The notes under the pieces are model-generated. The model made no database searches, was not told the DNA's origin, and saw nothing but the letters and a program-made list of their open reading frames with translations. The position numbers and the translations under genes were made by a program. From Stenomitos frigidus ULC18 (GTDB taxonomy: Bacteria > Cyanobacteriota > Cyanobacteriia > Leptolyngbyales > Leptolyngbyaceae), in contig NZ_PVWK01000055.1 in NCBI RefSeq assembly GCF_003003795.1, forward strand, positions 1-56,980: a stretch of DNA of 56,980 bases. Direction: 5' to 3'. Shown here piece after piece: positions 24,654 to 33,826 of the stretch (positions within the stretch are counted from its first letter, which is position 1; each line of letters starts with the position of its first letter).

Positions 24654-24890
24654 ATGGAAATCATAACTGATAAACCACGGGGTGTAACAGCCCCTAAGCC
24701 GTCCCCTCACTACCGCTCTCGACTCCGAAAACAGGCTCAGACCCTACTGCAAAGACAGCAGTCAGGCGGATTTCTCGGTAACCAGCAAAAACGATTGTTG
24801 CGCCGCTGGCAGCGAATTGAAGCCCAAAGTCGGGCAACCGAGCAAAACGCTCAAGCCTCTCAGAATCGATCGGTGAAGGAGGCGGCATGA
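24654..24890 (+). CDS. Small basic protein, first gene of the replication operon
   Basis: A 78-residue protein, strongly basic in the middle (YRSRLRKQAQTLLQRQQSG, QKRLLRRWQRIEAQSR), mostly helical and probably DNA-binding. I start at ATG 24654 (MEIITDKPRG); a TTG at 24621 would add 11 residues. The stop overlaps the start of the helicase gene by four bases, so translation is coupled. No family recognised. Confidence 0.5.
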   Translation: MEIITDKPRGVTAPKPSPHYRSRLRKQAQTLLQRQQSGGFLGNQQKRLLRRWQRIEAQSRATEQNAQASQNRSVKEAA

Positions 24891-26659
24891 CCTCCACTGC
24901 TACACAGACAGCGAACGCCCCATTGCAGGTCGCACCAGCAATTAAGCTTCGAGACTACCAGCAGAAGATTGTCGGCAAAACCTACGGGCTAGTGCGGGAA
25001 GGTTCCACTAGCGTTCTAATCGTCGCAGTAATGGGCGCGGGTAAGACCGTAATCGCCTCCTGGATGATGCGAGACGCTGTTACTAAAGGGCGGCGCTGTG
25101 TCTTTTTGGTACCGCTTACCGTCCTGCTCGAACAGACCGACAAGACGCTAAAAAAACTGGGAGTGCATTGCACTATCCTTCAGGGCGATCGCCCGGTGGA
25201 CGAAGCAGCACCCGTAATTGTCGCGTCACTTCAGACGATCGGATCACAGATCAGAAAGGGCAAGCCGTTAGGTGCAATCCTGGGTTGTGTTGACCTGGTG
25301 ATGGTGGACGAAGCGCACGTCGCAGCCTTCCACACTACCTACGGTGATATTGAGACTGCGTTCCCGAAGGCGATTCGGATCGGGCTGACGGCTACACCCT
25401 GGCGACTCTCTAAGAAAGAATGGTTGGGGCAAAAGTTTAGTGGCTTAGTCGAAGGACCACAACCGCCAGAAATTATCAAGCTGGGCGGCGCTCTTCCCTG
25501 TCGTGGCTTCACGATCGGCGGAGTCCTCGATCTGGAGACGCTACGAGTCAGACAAGGCGAGTTTGTCGATACCGATGTTGCCGATCAAGCTTGTCGAGAC
25601 GAGGCTCTAGACCACATTCTGAGTGAATGGCGGCGGCTGTGCAACGGTTGCGCCACGCTGATGGTGGGGGCAACGGTTGAGCAAGCTCGAAAGACCTGTG
25701 AATGGTTTAACAAAAATGGCATAGCAGCAGAGCTGATTGTTGGCTCCACAACGAAGGAAGAACGCGAGGCAATCTTTGAGCGTGTTCGTCGGGGTATCAC
25801 CCAAGTGATCTGCTCGGTCGGTTGCCTGACCGCTGGCTTCGACCTGCCAGCCATTAGCGCGATTCTGTATGTTCGAGCCACAAAATCACGGGCATTGTTC
25901 CAGCAAACCGCTGGTAGAGGGAGCCGTCCGCACCCTGGCAAGACAGACTACCTGTTACTCGACTTTGGCGGCAACCTGAAGCGCTTCGGTAATCCGATGG
26001 GCTACCAGGATTACGACATTTCGCAGCCAGCGCGAGACGACGTTCCCGCACCCACAAAGACATGCCCAAATTGCAAAGCTGAAGTCCCACAGTTTGCCCA
26101 AATTTGCCCGCACTGCCAGTTTGAATTTAGTCAGGAGTCAGCGATCGTCGTCGAACAGGGCGATCTTGTCCTGGCTCAACTAAACGAGTTTGCTGATACG
26201 CTGACGCGGCAAAAAATTAAGCAACTGCGGGAGTGGCGCAAAGAAGCCTATCAAGCCAACCGTTCACCCGATTGGGCGATCGAACAGTTTGTCACGGTCT
26301 TCGGGCACAACCCACCGGGAGACTGGCTGCGACACGCGATCTTGACCGATCGCTACAGCCAGAAGCGGAAAGCTGAGTTTGTCGATTACCTGTTTCGGTT
26401 CTGCAACAAGGAAAACCGCTGGGCAAGGCAATGGGTCGCGCATCACCTGACGCTGGAGTTCGGTGAACTCGATACGCAGATCACGCCCTGGTATGAAACG
26501 CTGGGAGTCGATCGCAATGCCTCCTGGGAGACGGTCAAAGCGGCGTATGCAGCCAAGGCTGAAGCACTCGATCCTGACAAAGTTGTAGGGGTTGACCTGG
26601 AAGCCTTGCAGCAGCAGTTAAACCTGGCTCTGTCAGATGCGCGGGAGGTGGTCAAATGA
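24887..26659 (+). CDS. SF2 DEAH-box helicase with zinc ribbon and degenerate J-domain
   Basis: A 590-residue protein. Helicase domain 1 (about 22-200): LRDYQQKIV (Q-motif region), Walker A MGAGKT (about 50), DEAH (about 141) and GLTATPWR (about 165). Helicase domain 2 (about 230-360): ICSVGCLTAGFDLPAISAIL and QQTAGRGSRPHPGK with motif VI arginines. A four-Cys zinc ribbon follows at about 391-412 (CPNC, CPHC), then a helical region. The last ~58 residues match a DnaJ J-domain (YETLGVDRNASWETVKAAY, then DPDK), but the key His-Pro-Asp is Asp-Pro-Asp, so it cannot stimulate DnaK normally. Role: strand opening during element replication. It overlaps both neighbours by four bases. Confidence 0.85.
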   Translation: MTSTATQTANAPLQVAPAIKLRDYQQKIVGKTYGLVREGSTSVLIVAVMGAGKTVIASWMMRDAVTKGRRCVFLVPLTVLLEQTDKTLKKLGVHCTILQGDRPVDEAAPVIVASLQTIGSQIRKGKPLGAILGCVDLVMVDEAHVAAFHTTYGDIETAFPKAIRIGLTATPWRLSKKEWLGQKFSGLVEGPQPPEIIKLGGALPCRGFTIGGVLDLETLRVRQGEFVDTDVADQACRDEALDHILSEWRRLCNGCATLMVGATVEQARKTCEWFNKNGIAAELIVGSTTKEEREAIFERVRRGITQVICSVGCLTAGFDLPAISAILYVRATKSRALFQQTAGRGSRPHPGKTDYLLLDFGGNLKRFGNPMGYQDYDISQPARDDVPAPTKTCPNCKAEVPQFAQICPHCQFEFSQESAIVVEQGDLVLAQLNEFADTLTRQKIKQLREWRKEAYQANRSPDWAIEQFVTVFGHNPPGDWLRHAILTDRYSQKRKAEFVDYLFRFCNKENRWARQWVAHHLTLEFGELDTQITPWYETLGVDRNASWETVKAAYAAKAEALDPDKVVGVDLEALQQQLNLALSDAREVVK

Positions 26660-29600
26660 ACACTTCCTTAATCCCACAAGGTCTTAGCGACAAAGAAGCG
26701 TTCAAAGCCCAGATCAGCACCCTACAGCCCAAAGACGGGAATAGCGAAATCTGGTTCAAGCTTGGGCACAACAAATTCTATGTTGGCAACTTCAGCAAAT
26801 CAGGGCGCTTCCTTCTATGGGAAACTGTTGGGCAAGGCAAGGATCGCAAACGTGGCAAGCTGGTCGGGACAGCTTTTGAGTTCCTCAGAGAGAAAAGCCA
26901 GACTGAAGAGGGGGGAGTATTCTACAACCCCACACAGCCGATTGGCTTGCCTGTGACTGGCTGCGTTGACTCAACCGATGACATTGGCATTGAGATGGAT
27001 TCCTTGTCCACTGAGGATCAGTTGGGCAAGTATGAGTTGCTCAATCAGGTCGCTCGTATAAATTACGCTTCGCTTTTGTCTAGTGGTGGGAGGTCAATCC
27101 ACGCGCATATCAAAGCGGATCAGCATTTACCACTGGAGCAAGCAAACTACCTGAGACGACTGGCGATCGTCGCCTTCATGTCAGATCCCGTCACCGAGCG
27201 TTTGCATCAACCCATGCGGATTGCTGGGTTTTATCGCAAGGAGAAAAATGCAGAGCAACGGTTACTGAGCTACAGCAGCGATCGCTACACCTACGAGGAA
27301 CTCGTCGCAGGGTTCCGCCGCTGGTTTGCTTATCAAGGCTGGGCATTCCCTGAAACCATCTCGGACATTTGGTGGAAAGAAGTTCTCTGTCCCATTTTCC
27401 CCAATCACAAGGGGCATGGGGAAGCCGAAAAAGCAGCGCTGGTTAAAGCTGCCTTAGAAGTTGGTCAAGCTGGCTATGAGGCAGCCAAAGCCCAAGCAGA
27501 AGCCGAACGGCAGCAACGGCGTGAGCAACGCAAACAGCGCTGGCAGGCAGAAGGTAGATCAGAAGACACTAGCCTGAGTGATGCGGTTAAAGAAACGTGC
27601 GATCGCTTGGGTAAAGATGCTTTCGAGCTATATAACCACAACTGGCAGTTTGAACCGAGCGGTGAACACGCTAGAGGGCGCTGCCATTGGCATGATTCAA
27701 CCTCTGGCACCTCTGCCTATATCAGTGGGAAGAAAGGCACCTGGGGCTATGTTTGCCCTGCCTGTACGAACGAAAAGCGGATCGATGCCTTCACCTATTG
27801 GCGCTATGCCACCTATGGCAAAGGTGCCCCTTTCCCACGCGGCAAAGAGTACGTCGAGCAAGCGAAAGCCTTTCTGTCGTCGCATGGCGTAGAGCCTCCT
27901 GTATGGCATCCACAGCAATCGAAACCAGCGAACGTTGTCGAACTGCACACGCATCAAAAACGGAAGCCTGGTGCTGTCTATACGGCTGAGTTTGAGGGCG
28001 ATCTAGAACTTCTAGAGTCTCTGGAAAGCGAAGATCGCAAACAGGCACAGGAAGAGGCAGAGCAACGACGGCGCGATCGCTGGAGGGAAGAAACTGAGCG
28101 CATTCAGGCAGAGCTAAACGGCTTAAGGGTCGAGCCTACGATTCGGGAGACTGGTCGATACATACCCAAAGGGTTAATGCGGTTACCGGACAAACCAGGG
28201 ATTATTCTGGTCGATGGGACAATGGGCGTTGGTAAAACAGCCACCGCTTTAAAGGACCTGGTAGGGCAGCATCGCAAGCGCTACCCACTGGGTTTGGAGT
28301 GGCTCTTTACTCCCCGCAACTTGCTCGGACTGCAATCAGGCAACACTTTAGGACTTCCCCATCGATCGACGGCTGATTTTGCTAGGGATAAAGGGCGGTT
28401 TAGAGGCACTTCCTGCTTTGAATCGATCGGGCTAATCAGTCCAGAGAATTTACCAAATCATCCACCGTTGATTGTGGTTGATGAGGCAGGGCAGGCGTTT
28501 AAGCAAGTTACCTACGGCGATACCTGCAAGAACTACCATGCTTTCGTGATTGAACGGACTCGCCAGCTATTTCGAGAAGTCGCAATGCGGGGCGGCTGGA
28601 TCGTTCTTTCTGAGGATGGTTTAACGAACCTGGAGCTTGACTTTGTTCGAGAGGCTTCTGGGCTAGAGGTGGTAGAGCACTTAAAGTTCACCAGGCAAGT
28701 CACCAATCCGCGCAGCTACTATGTTTACGACTCTCCCTCGATTACAGGCGAGGAGATTTTAATTCGCCTGGATAAGGGTGAAAACCTGGTTGTCACTAGC
28801 GACTCTCAACGATGGCTCGCAAAAATCGAGCGCTGGCTGCAAGATCAGGGCTTTGATTGCGTCTTCATCACCTCCGAAAACTCACAGGAAGACTGGGCGC
28901 ACAAGTGCATCAAAAACCCGACTGAGTGGCTTTACGAACGTCGCCCCAGGGTATTTGGCTATAGCCCAACAATGGGAAGTGGTGTCAGCATTGACGATGA
29001 TAAGGGCTACTTCAGTGGGATGGCATTCCACTTTACTCACTTGGAGCCGCGTGAAGCGAAGCAACTCTGCGATCGACTACGTACTGATGTGCCTCGCTTT
29101 GGCTATATCTGCGAACGTGCTGCAACTGAGGATGATCTTTACAGCGGTTCTCGTCCAGACCTTATTCTGCGCGACTTGCGGCGCAACAAAAACGGCATCG
29201 CCAAGCTGATCGATTTTGCCAGTCATGCTGAGCGCCAGCAGGATGATATTGATTTAGTCCAGGAATGGCAGCGGCTAGATGAGCAATGGAACGACCACAC
29301 CACGGATCTAGGTTTTTACTTACGCCATTACAGTCGTTACAAAGCACGAGAAGCCTACGGCAAAACTGCTTTGCGTGACAACTTGATGGCGATTTGGGAG
29401 AACCAGGGGCACGAGGTTACACAGCAGGTTCTGGGCAGAATAGACCACATTGCGGATGATTGGGAGGCAGTTCTAGAGCAGCTCGACCGAGAAAAAGCGA
29501 TGGAGTGGGCAGAAGCTGACACGTCACACCTAACACCATCTCTAGCTCGTAGCACCCTTAACGATACAAGTTCAACGCGCGCGCAGCGGTTAGCAGCCAA

Positions 29601-30426
29601 GAAATGCCTGCTAGAAGACAAGTTGCCTGGTGCACCGCTTAGCGATGTGGACTTTGCTCTCAAGGCAGTCATCGCCAAACGAGGGCGCTTTTTGAAGACG
29701 ACAGAGATGCTTTGGCTGTCACAGCATCCTGAAGCGGCTCAGCAGATCAACCGATGGGACTGGCTGTATCAAGTCAGCACCGCTGCGAAGCGTAACCAGT
29801 TTGTCGTTGTGCATCGCTTATCAGTTGTTGCAGGTAAGGCAAAACTACTGCACGAATGCCCGCTGCATCCTTTTATTGATGGCAATGTGTTGGAGTGGGA
29901 CAGTGCGACCCCAGAAGCGATCGCGGTTCATGAGTGGGCCTTGCTCCATGCACGTCAGTTTCGTCGCTATTTGCGGCTCACCATCACGCCAAAACATACC
30001 CCAACTCAAACCGTTAACAAGCTGCTTCGCAAGTTGGGCTACGAGGCTGATCAAGTTAGCCGTAAGGGTAAGCGAGGCGATCGCGAGTGCCAGTACACCA
30101 TCACCAATCGGGAGGACATCGATCGCGAGATTATCCTTAAAGCTCTCACAGAGAGATTTTTGAGCAGATGTGAGGAAAAGCAGAAAGAGCCGTCTCATAC
30201 CGTCAGAGCAGAGGCTAACTGCGACTACGGGCATTCTTCTGATCCCAGCGGTGAACCTACTTCTGGACATGCCCCGCCTTCTTGGTTTTCCAAAGAAGAA
30301 TTGGACAATATTCGGCAAATGTGGGATGCCGCTGATTGCGAGGAAGCACGATCGGCGATTAGGCAGATCATTCCTCAGAGAGCGCTACAGGCAGCACTAC
30401 CGGCTTTGGAGGACTTGGCATCATGA
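26656..30426 (+). CDS. Primase-helicase, plasmid replication (CyRepA-like) protein
   Basis: A 1256-residue protein. The N-terminal ~240 residues look like an archaeo-eukaryotic primase: acidic motif GIEMD (about 110-115), SSGGRSIHAHIKAD (the Ser-x-His motif, about 142-155) and MRIAGFYR (about 186). A charged coiled coil follows. A Cys/His cluster at about 342-372 (RCHWHDS ... CPAC) is a probable zinc finger. The ATPase has Walker A DGTMGVGKT (about 519) and Walker B VVDEAGQ (about 607), within a superfamily-type helicase like those of cyanobacterial plasmid Rep proteins. The C-terminus holds further helical and Arg-rich regions. It should initiate and prime replication of the excised element. 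It overlaps both neighbouring genes by four bases. Confidence 0.75.
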   Translation: MNTSLIPQGLSDKEAFKAQISTLQPKDGNSEIWFKLGHNKFYVGNFSKSGRFLLWETVGQGKDRKRGKLVGTAFEFLREKSQTEEGGVFYNPTQPIGLPVTGCVDSTDDIGIEMDSLSTEDQLGKYELLNQVARINYASLLSSGGRSIHAHIKADQHLPLEQANYLRRLAIVAFMSDPVTERLHQPMRIAGFYRKEKNAEQRLLSYSSDRYTYEELVAGFRRWFAYQGWAFPETISDIWWKEVLCPIFPNHKGHGEAEKAALVKAALEVGQAGYEAAKAQAEAERQQRREQRKQRWQAEGRSEDTSLSDAVKETCDRLGKDAFELYNHNWQFEPSGEHARGRCHWHDSTSGTSAYISGKKGTWGYVCPACTNEKRIDAFTYWRYATYGKGAPFPRGKEYVEQAKAFLSSHGVEPPVWHPQQSKPANVVELHTHQKRKPGAVYTAEFEGDLELLESLESEDRKQAQEEAEQRRRDRWREETERIQAELNGLRVEPTIRETGRYIPKGLMRLPDKPGIILVDGTMGVGKTATALKDLVGQHRKRYPLGLEWLFTPRNLLGLQSGNTLGLPHRSTADFARDKGRFRGTSCFESIGLISPENLPNHPPLIVVDEAGQAFKQVTYGDTCKNYHAFVIERTRQLFREVAMRGGWIVLSEDGLTNLELDFVREASGLEVVEHLKFTRQVTNPRSYYVYDSPSITGEEILIRLDKGENLVVTSDSQRWLAKIERWLQDQGFDCVFITSENSQEDWAHKCIKNPTEWLYERRPRVFGYSPTMGSGVSIDDDKGYFSGMAFHFTHLEPREAKQLCDRLRTDVPRFGYICERAATEDDLYSGSRPDLILRDLRRNKNGIAKLIDFASHAERQQDDIDLVQEWQRLDEQWNDHTTDLGFYLRHYSRYKAREAYGKTALRDNLMAIWENQGHEVTQQVLGRIDHIADDWEAVLEQLDREKAMEWAEADTSHLTPSLARSTLNDTSSTRAQRLAAKKCLLEDKLPGAPLSDVDFALKAVIAKRGRFLKTTEMLWLSQHPEAAQQINRWDWLYQVSTAAKRNQFVVVHRLSVVAGKAKLLHECPLHPFIDGNVLEWDSATPEAIAVHEWALLHARQFRRYLRLTITPKHTPTQTVNKLLRKLGYEADQVSRKGKRGDRECQYTITNREDIDREIILKALTERFLSRCEEKQKEPSHTVRAEANCDYGHSSDPSGEPTSGHAPPSWFSKEELDNIRQMWDAADCEEARSAIRQIIPQRALQAALPALEDLAS

Positions 30427-30755
30427 CTCAAGACGCCGAAAAGATGCTTGCCCAAATGCTGCTCGAAATGGCCCAGCTTAAATCTGAGGTGCGACAGCTT
30501 CGCGACTACATTGCTGGCACTCCTGCCCATATTGAAGGATGGGCTGATCCCAACGTCGCAGCAACAGCACTCCAAAATGAAGGCGTGAAGAACCCGAAGC
30601 ATCTCCAGCGACTGCGCCTTGATGGAGCCTTCAGCGAGGCTAAAGGTGAAATTCGCAACGTCAGCAAGGGCGATCGCCCGACGTGGGAATATCACATCCC
30701 CAGTTGCAGAAAAGCTTTACAGCGACACTTTCGTAAGATCCGAGCCGTTGGTTAA
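30423..30755 (+). CDS. Small coiled-coil/DNA-binding protein, possible excisionase
   Basis: A 110-residue protein. Residues 1-32 form a coiled coil (AEKMLAQMLLEMAQLKSEVR); the rest (AATALQNEGVKNPKHLQRL, DRPTWEYHIPSCRKAL) fits a winged-helix-like DNA-binding unit that reads a sequence with a beta-hairpin. It is the last gene of the replication operon and its stop overlaps the stop of the convergent integrase by four bases. By position and size it may be a recombination directionality factor, as xis lies beside int in AICE elements; sequence alone does not prove it. Confidence 0.5.
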   Translation: MTQDAEKMLAQMLLEMAQLKSEVRQLRDYIAGTPAHIEGWADPNVAATALQNEGVKNPKHLQRLRLDGAFSEAKGEIRNVSKGDRPTWEYHIPSCRKALQRHFRKIRAVG

Positions 30756-31810
30756 CCCTCGCCCAGAATCAGCGATCGATAAACGCGCTCATTTTGGGCA
30801 TCGCTCAACCAGCGATGATAGACACGGGTATGTGTGGTGACACTGTGCCCCATCATTGCAGCGGCAGTGCTGACGGGTAACCCCTTCGCAACCGATGCCC
30901 GCACCGCCCAGGCATGACGCAAATCGTAGGGGACAAAGGGGAGGTTATATCGTTCACTACCAAACTGACGGCTCACCAACCCACCACGGCCTTTGATGCT
31001 TTTACTGCGCGTGTTTGGGCACTTCACCTCAATTAGCTGCCACTGTTTAGCCCACTCTGGCAGTATGGCGCGAGTGATACGGCCTCCGGTTTTCGTATCC
31101 TGATGCACCTTCAGTGTCAGCGGATCCATAAACTCGCAGGCAAAGGCTTCATGTGGTCTTAAGCCAAACGTTGCTAACATGCCATACACCCACTGCCAGC
31201 TCTGGTTAGGAATACGATCGCGCCATTCTACGATCGCTTCATCGGTTGGAATGTCACGCGGCTCTGGCTCATAAGCGCCACTGTAACTGCTCAGGTCTAC
31301 TTGTAACCCTGCAAAGGCGGCGAACCGTTGCAGCCGTTGACAGGTAAGCTCGCGATTGCGACTATCTTGCTCTGTTGATAGAACGGCTGCCAGCAGCAAT
31401 GCTTCACTGATTGACTCATTTATGGGGAGTTTGCGAAACGTCCCGGCCCAAGTATTACGCCAGGTCGCATCTTGAATGCGGTGAGTGCGGCAATACTCAT
31501 CCTTAAACTCGTCCACTAGCTGGGCGATCGGTTTCGCTTGCGGGTCATGCTGGGACCCTGTGTAGAGTTTCCAATCAAAAGACCCCTCAGCTAAGTTTTG
31601 GGCGAGCTTATGCGCTTCTCGTTCAGACCGCTTTAAACCGTCCTTAGTCGCTGGCATCAGTAAGCTGATGTCATATTGCTTCCGGCCGATACCATCTCCG
31701 GGCTTCTTAGGCAGTGTGGCACGTAGTGCCAGGTTCTTCCCCTTCAACCGCACACGTACTGGGACATTTGCAGCTTTTAAGCGATCGTTTACCCGCTCTA
31801 TTTCATCCAT
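30752..31810 (-). CDS. int: Tyrosine integrase of the mobile element
   Basis: A 352-residue tyrosine recombinase. The N-terminal ~170 residues are the arm- and core-binding domains. Catalytic residues: Arg in GLRPHEAF (about 219), Lys in the KVHQDTKTGGR hairpin, YDLRHAW (Tyr replaces the first His of the usual His-x-x-Arg), GHSVTTHTR (His) and Tyr in VYHRW (about 335). This variant of the motif is seen in cyanobacterial element integrases. Its start is about 140 bp from the tRNA-Pro 3' half, which is the expected attachment site, so it integrates and excises the element with the small gene next to it as a probable partner. Confidence 0.9.
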   Translation of the reverse strand: MDEIERVNDRLKAANVPVRVRLKGKNLALRATLPKKPGDGIGRKQYDISLLMPATKDGLKRSEREAHKLAQNLAEGSFDWKLYTGSQHDPQAKPIAQLVDEFKDEYCRTHRIQDATWRNTWAGTFRKLPINESISEALLLAAVLSTEQDSRNRELTCQRLQRFAAFAGLQVDLSSYSGAYEPEPRDIPTDEAIVEWRDRIPNQSWQWVYGMLATFGLRPHEAFACEFMDPLTLKVHQDTKTGGRITRAILPEWAKQWQLIEVKCPNTRSKSIKGRGGLVSRQFGSERYNLPFVPYDLRHAWAVRASVAKGLPVSTAAAMMGHSVTTHTRVYHRWLSDAQNERVYRSLILGEG

Positions 31811-31950
31811 GCTTCAGCCCTAAATCAGCCCTTAATTTGTGTCCGTTTGAGGGTGTTACAACATGTTTCAGGATGATCAACCACCCTGCCAACAGCGCCG
31901 ATAGCCCTTATCCTGCCTAGTCTAGCGCTGTTTTTGGTAATTCAGTACTA

Positions 31951-31996
31951 CTGCTTTGGGAGCAGGATGCCGCAGGTTCGAATCCTGTCATCCCGA
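31951..31996 (+). other. Attachment site: 3' half of tRNA-Pro(UGG)
   Basis: The sequence runs from the anticodon stem CTGC-TTTGGGA-GCAG through the variable loop, the T-arm (CAGGTTCGAATCCTG) to the acceptor end CATCCCGA. The 5' half is missing: the bases before the anticodon stem show no D-arm and no CGGGATG to pair with the acceptor end. The switch from match to mismatch falls in the anticodon stem (31950/31951). I infer an att duplication at the element's right end. Confidence 0.8.
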
Positions 31997-32137
31997 TCGC
32001 CAAATAACAACAGCTTGCTCAATCAGATAAAGATTGCACCAAGTAGAGATTATACAGAGATGAAAGCGGCTTGTTTCAGCGTGAGGGCGTTTACTTTTAC
32101 TGGTAACAGGCCGCTTTTCTGTTTGGGTTTTGAGCCC

Positions 32138-33826
32138 TCAAGCAACCCATTCGTTCGAGCTCAGATTGGCAGCATCTCCTCGTTGGCAGACCGCTAAAGC
32201 AGGATTTAACGCACAAATGGCAGCATCTGTGGTTTCAAAGCAATGTTCACGTCCAATTTTGTCGAGCAAACCACTGCGCTCCAGAAGGGTTTGGACTTCG
32301 GGCTGTAACCCACTAAGCAGTAAGCGACAATGACGTCGCTCCAGGTCTTGATAGATATCTTCTAGCGCCACTAACCCTGTAGTGTCCATGTTCGGCACAT
32401 ACCGTAGTCGCAAAATCAGATACTTGACTTCAGGCTCATCTCGCAGAAACGTCACAAAGCGCTCAGCCGCTCCAAAAAACACGGGACCATCTACCCGGTA
32501 AACAGCTATTTGCTTCGTTAACTCTAGCGGCACACCGGGTGGAAAGACTTCTGTTTCAGGCACTTTACCCAAACTCAGTTCGCTCATCCGCTTGATGAAT
32601 AAGGCACCAGCTGCAATTAAACCCACTTCTACTGCCAGCACCAGGTCAAAGAAAAGAGTCACCATCCAGGTGAGCATCATGACTGAGAAATCAGCGTAGG
32701 TCGCCCGCAGCAGCAACCCGATCGCGTCCCACTCAATCATCCGCACACTCGTCACCATCAGGATACCAGCCAGTGCAGCCAGCGGCACTTGAGCGGCCAA
32801 CGGTGCCAGAGTGAGCACAATTATGGCAAGTGCTACCCCGTGAACCACTCCAGACAGGCGGGTCTTGCCGCCCGATCGCACATTTACGGCTGTCCGAGCG
32901 ATCGCCCCTGTTGCTGGAATACCACCGAAGAAGGGTACGACGATATTGGCTAAGCCCTGCCCAATCAACTCGCGATCGCTGTTGTGCTTTTCACTGACGG
33001 TCATCCCATCCGCTACTACCGCCGAAAGCAATGATTCAATACTGCCTAGTGCCGCCAACGCTACTGCCGGATTGATCAGCTCTCGAATGAGACCAAAGTC
33101 GTTCCAATGGGGAATTGACTGGGGCATCGGTAAGGCTTGTGGAATGGAGCCAATAGTGGGCACATGCAGGTGAAAGAAAGTGGCGATCGCTGTTGCTGTC
33201 ACCAAACCCACCAAGGAACCCGGTATGGCGGTTGTCACGCGTGCCCAAAAGAGCTTGATGACAATCACAACAACGGCTAGCGCTATCGCCGCCCCATTCC
33301 ACAGTTCCAGATGTGTCAAGGTTTGCCACAAACCGGACAGAAAATGGTCACTACGCGGTAATTGCAATCCCAAAAAGTTGTTCAATTGCCCGCCAAAAAT
33401 AATGACGGCAATGCCATTCGTAAAGCCTGCGGTGACTGGATAAGGAATGAATTTAACTAAGCGCCCCAGGTTGGCAACGCCCAAAGCAACCTGAATGATG
33501 CCCGCCATCACTCCGGCAATCCACACCTTCTCAATGCCATATTTGGCAACAATCCCCACCAGAATGACTGCCATTGCTCCAGTCGGGCCTGTAATCTGTA
33601 CGGGAGAGCCCCCGAAGACAGCTGCAACAATGCCCGCCACGATCGCTGTATATAGCCCCGCCTTCGGATCAACTCCACTCGCAACGGCAAAGGCTAAAGC
33701 AAGCGGCAAGGCAACCACAGCAGCAGTCAACCCTCCGGTTAAGTCTCCCTGCCAATGAGCAAACGTACGCCCTACCCAAGCACGCAAAGCATCGCTGATA
33801 CTGTTTAATCCTGTTGTTGGGTTCAA
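32138..33826 (-). CDS. SulP-family anion transporter with STAS domain
   Basis: A 562-residue membrane protein of the SulP/SLC26 family (sulfate, bicarbonate or chloride transport). It has the family block DLTGGLTAAVVALPLALAFAV near the N-terminus, 14 predicted half or full spans, the conserved SVVADGMTVSEKHNSDRELIGQG loop (split) and IPATGAIARTAVNVRSGGKT, and a cytoplasmic STAS domain from about 430 on (KQIAVYRVDGPVFFGAAERF). I use TTG 33826 as start, 4 bases after GGAGG; an upstream ATG at 33898 has no ribosome site. It is not clearly BicA, so the ion is uncertain. First core gene past the attachment site. An ArsR gene lies 2 kb away and may regulate it. Confidence 0.9.
   Translation of the reverse strand: MNPTTGLNSISDALRAWVGRTFAHWQGDLTGGLTAAVVALPLALAFAVASGVDPKAGLYTAIVAGIVAAVFGGSPVQITGPTGAMAVILVGIVAKYGIEKVWIAGVMAGIIQVALGVANLGRLVKFIPYPVTAGFTNGIAVIIFGGQLNNFLGLQLPRSDHFLSGLWQTLTHLELWNGAAIALAVVVIVIKLFWARVTTAIPGSLVGLVTATAIATFFHLHVPTIGSIPQALPMPQSIPHWNDFGLIRELINPAVALAALGSIESLLSAVVADGMTVSEKHNSDRELIGQGLANIVVPFFGGIPATGAIARTAVNVRSGGKTRLSGVVHGVALAIIVLTLAPLAAQVPLAALAGILMVTSVRMIEWDAIGLLLRATYADFSVMMLTWMVTLFFDLVLAVEVGLIAAGALFIKRMSELSLGKVPETEVFPPGVPLELTKQIAVYRVDGPVFFGAAERFVTFLRDEPEVKYLILRLRYVPNMDTTGLVALEDIYQDLERRHCRLLLSGLQPEVQTLLERSGLLDKIGREHCFETTDAAICALNPALAVCQRGDAANLSSNEWVA

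Noticed and set aside
31918-31996. Complete tRNA-Pro gene
   Set aside because: Only the part from the anticodon stem to the 3' end matches; no D-arm and no 5' acceptor strand CGGGATG are present, so it is a half gene.
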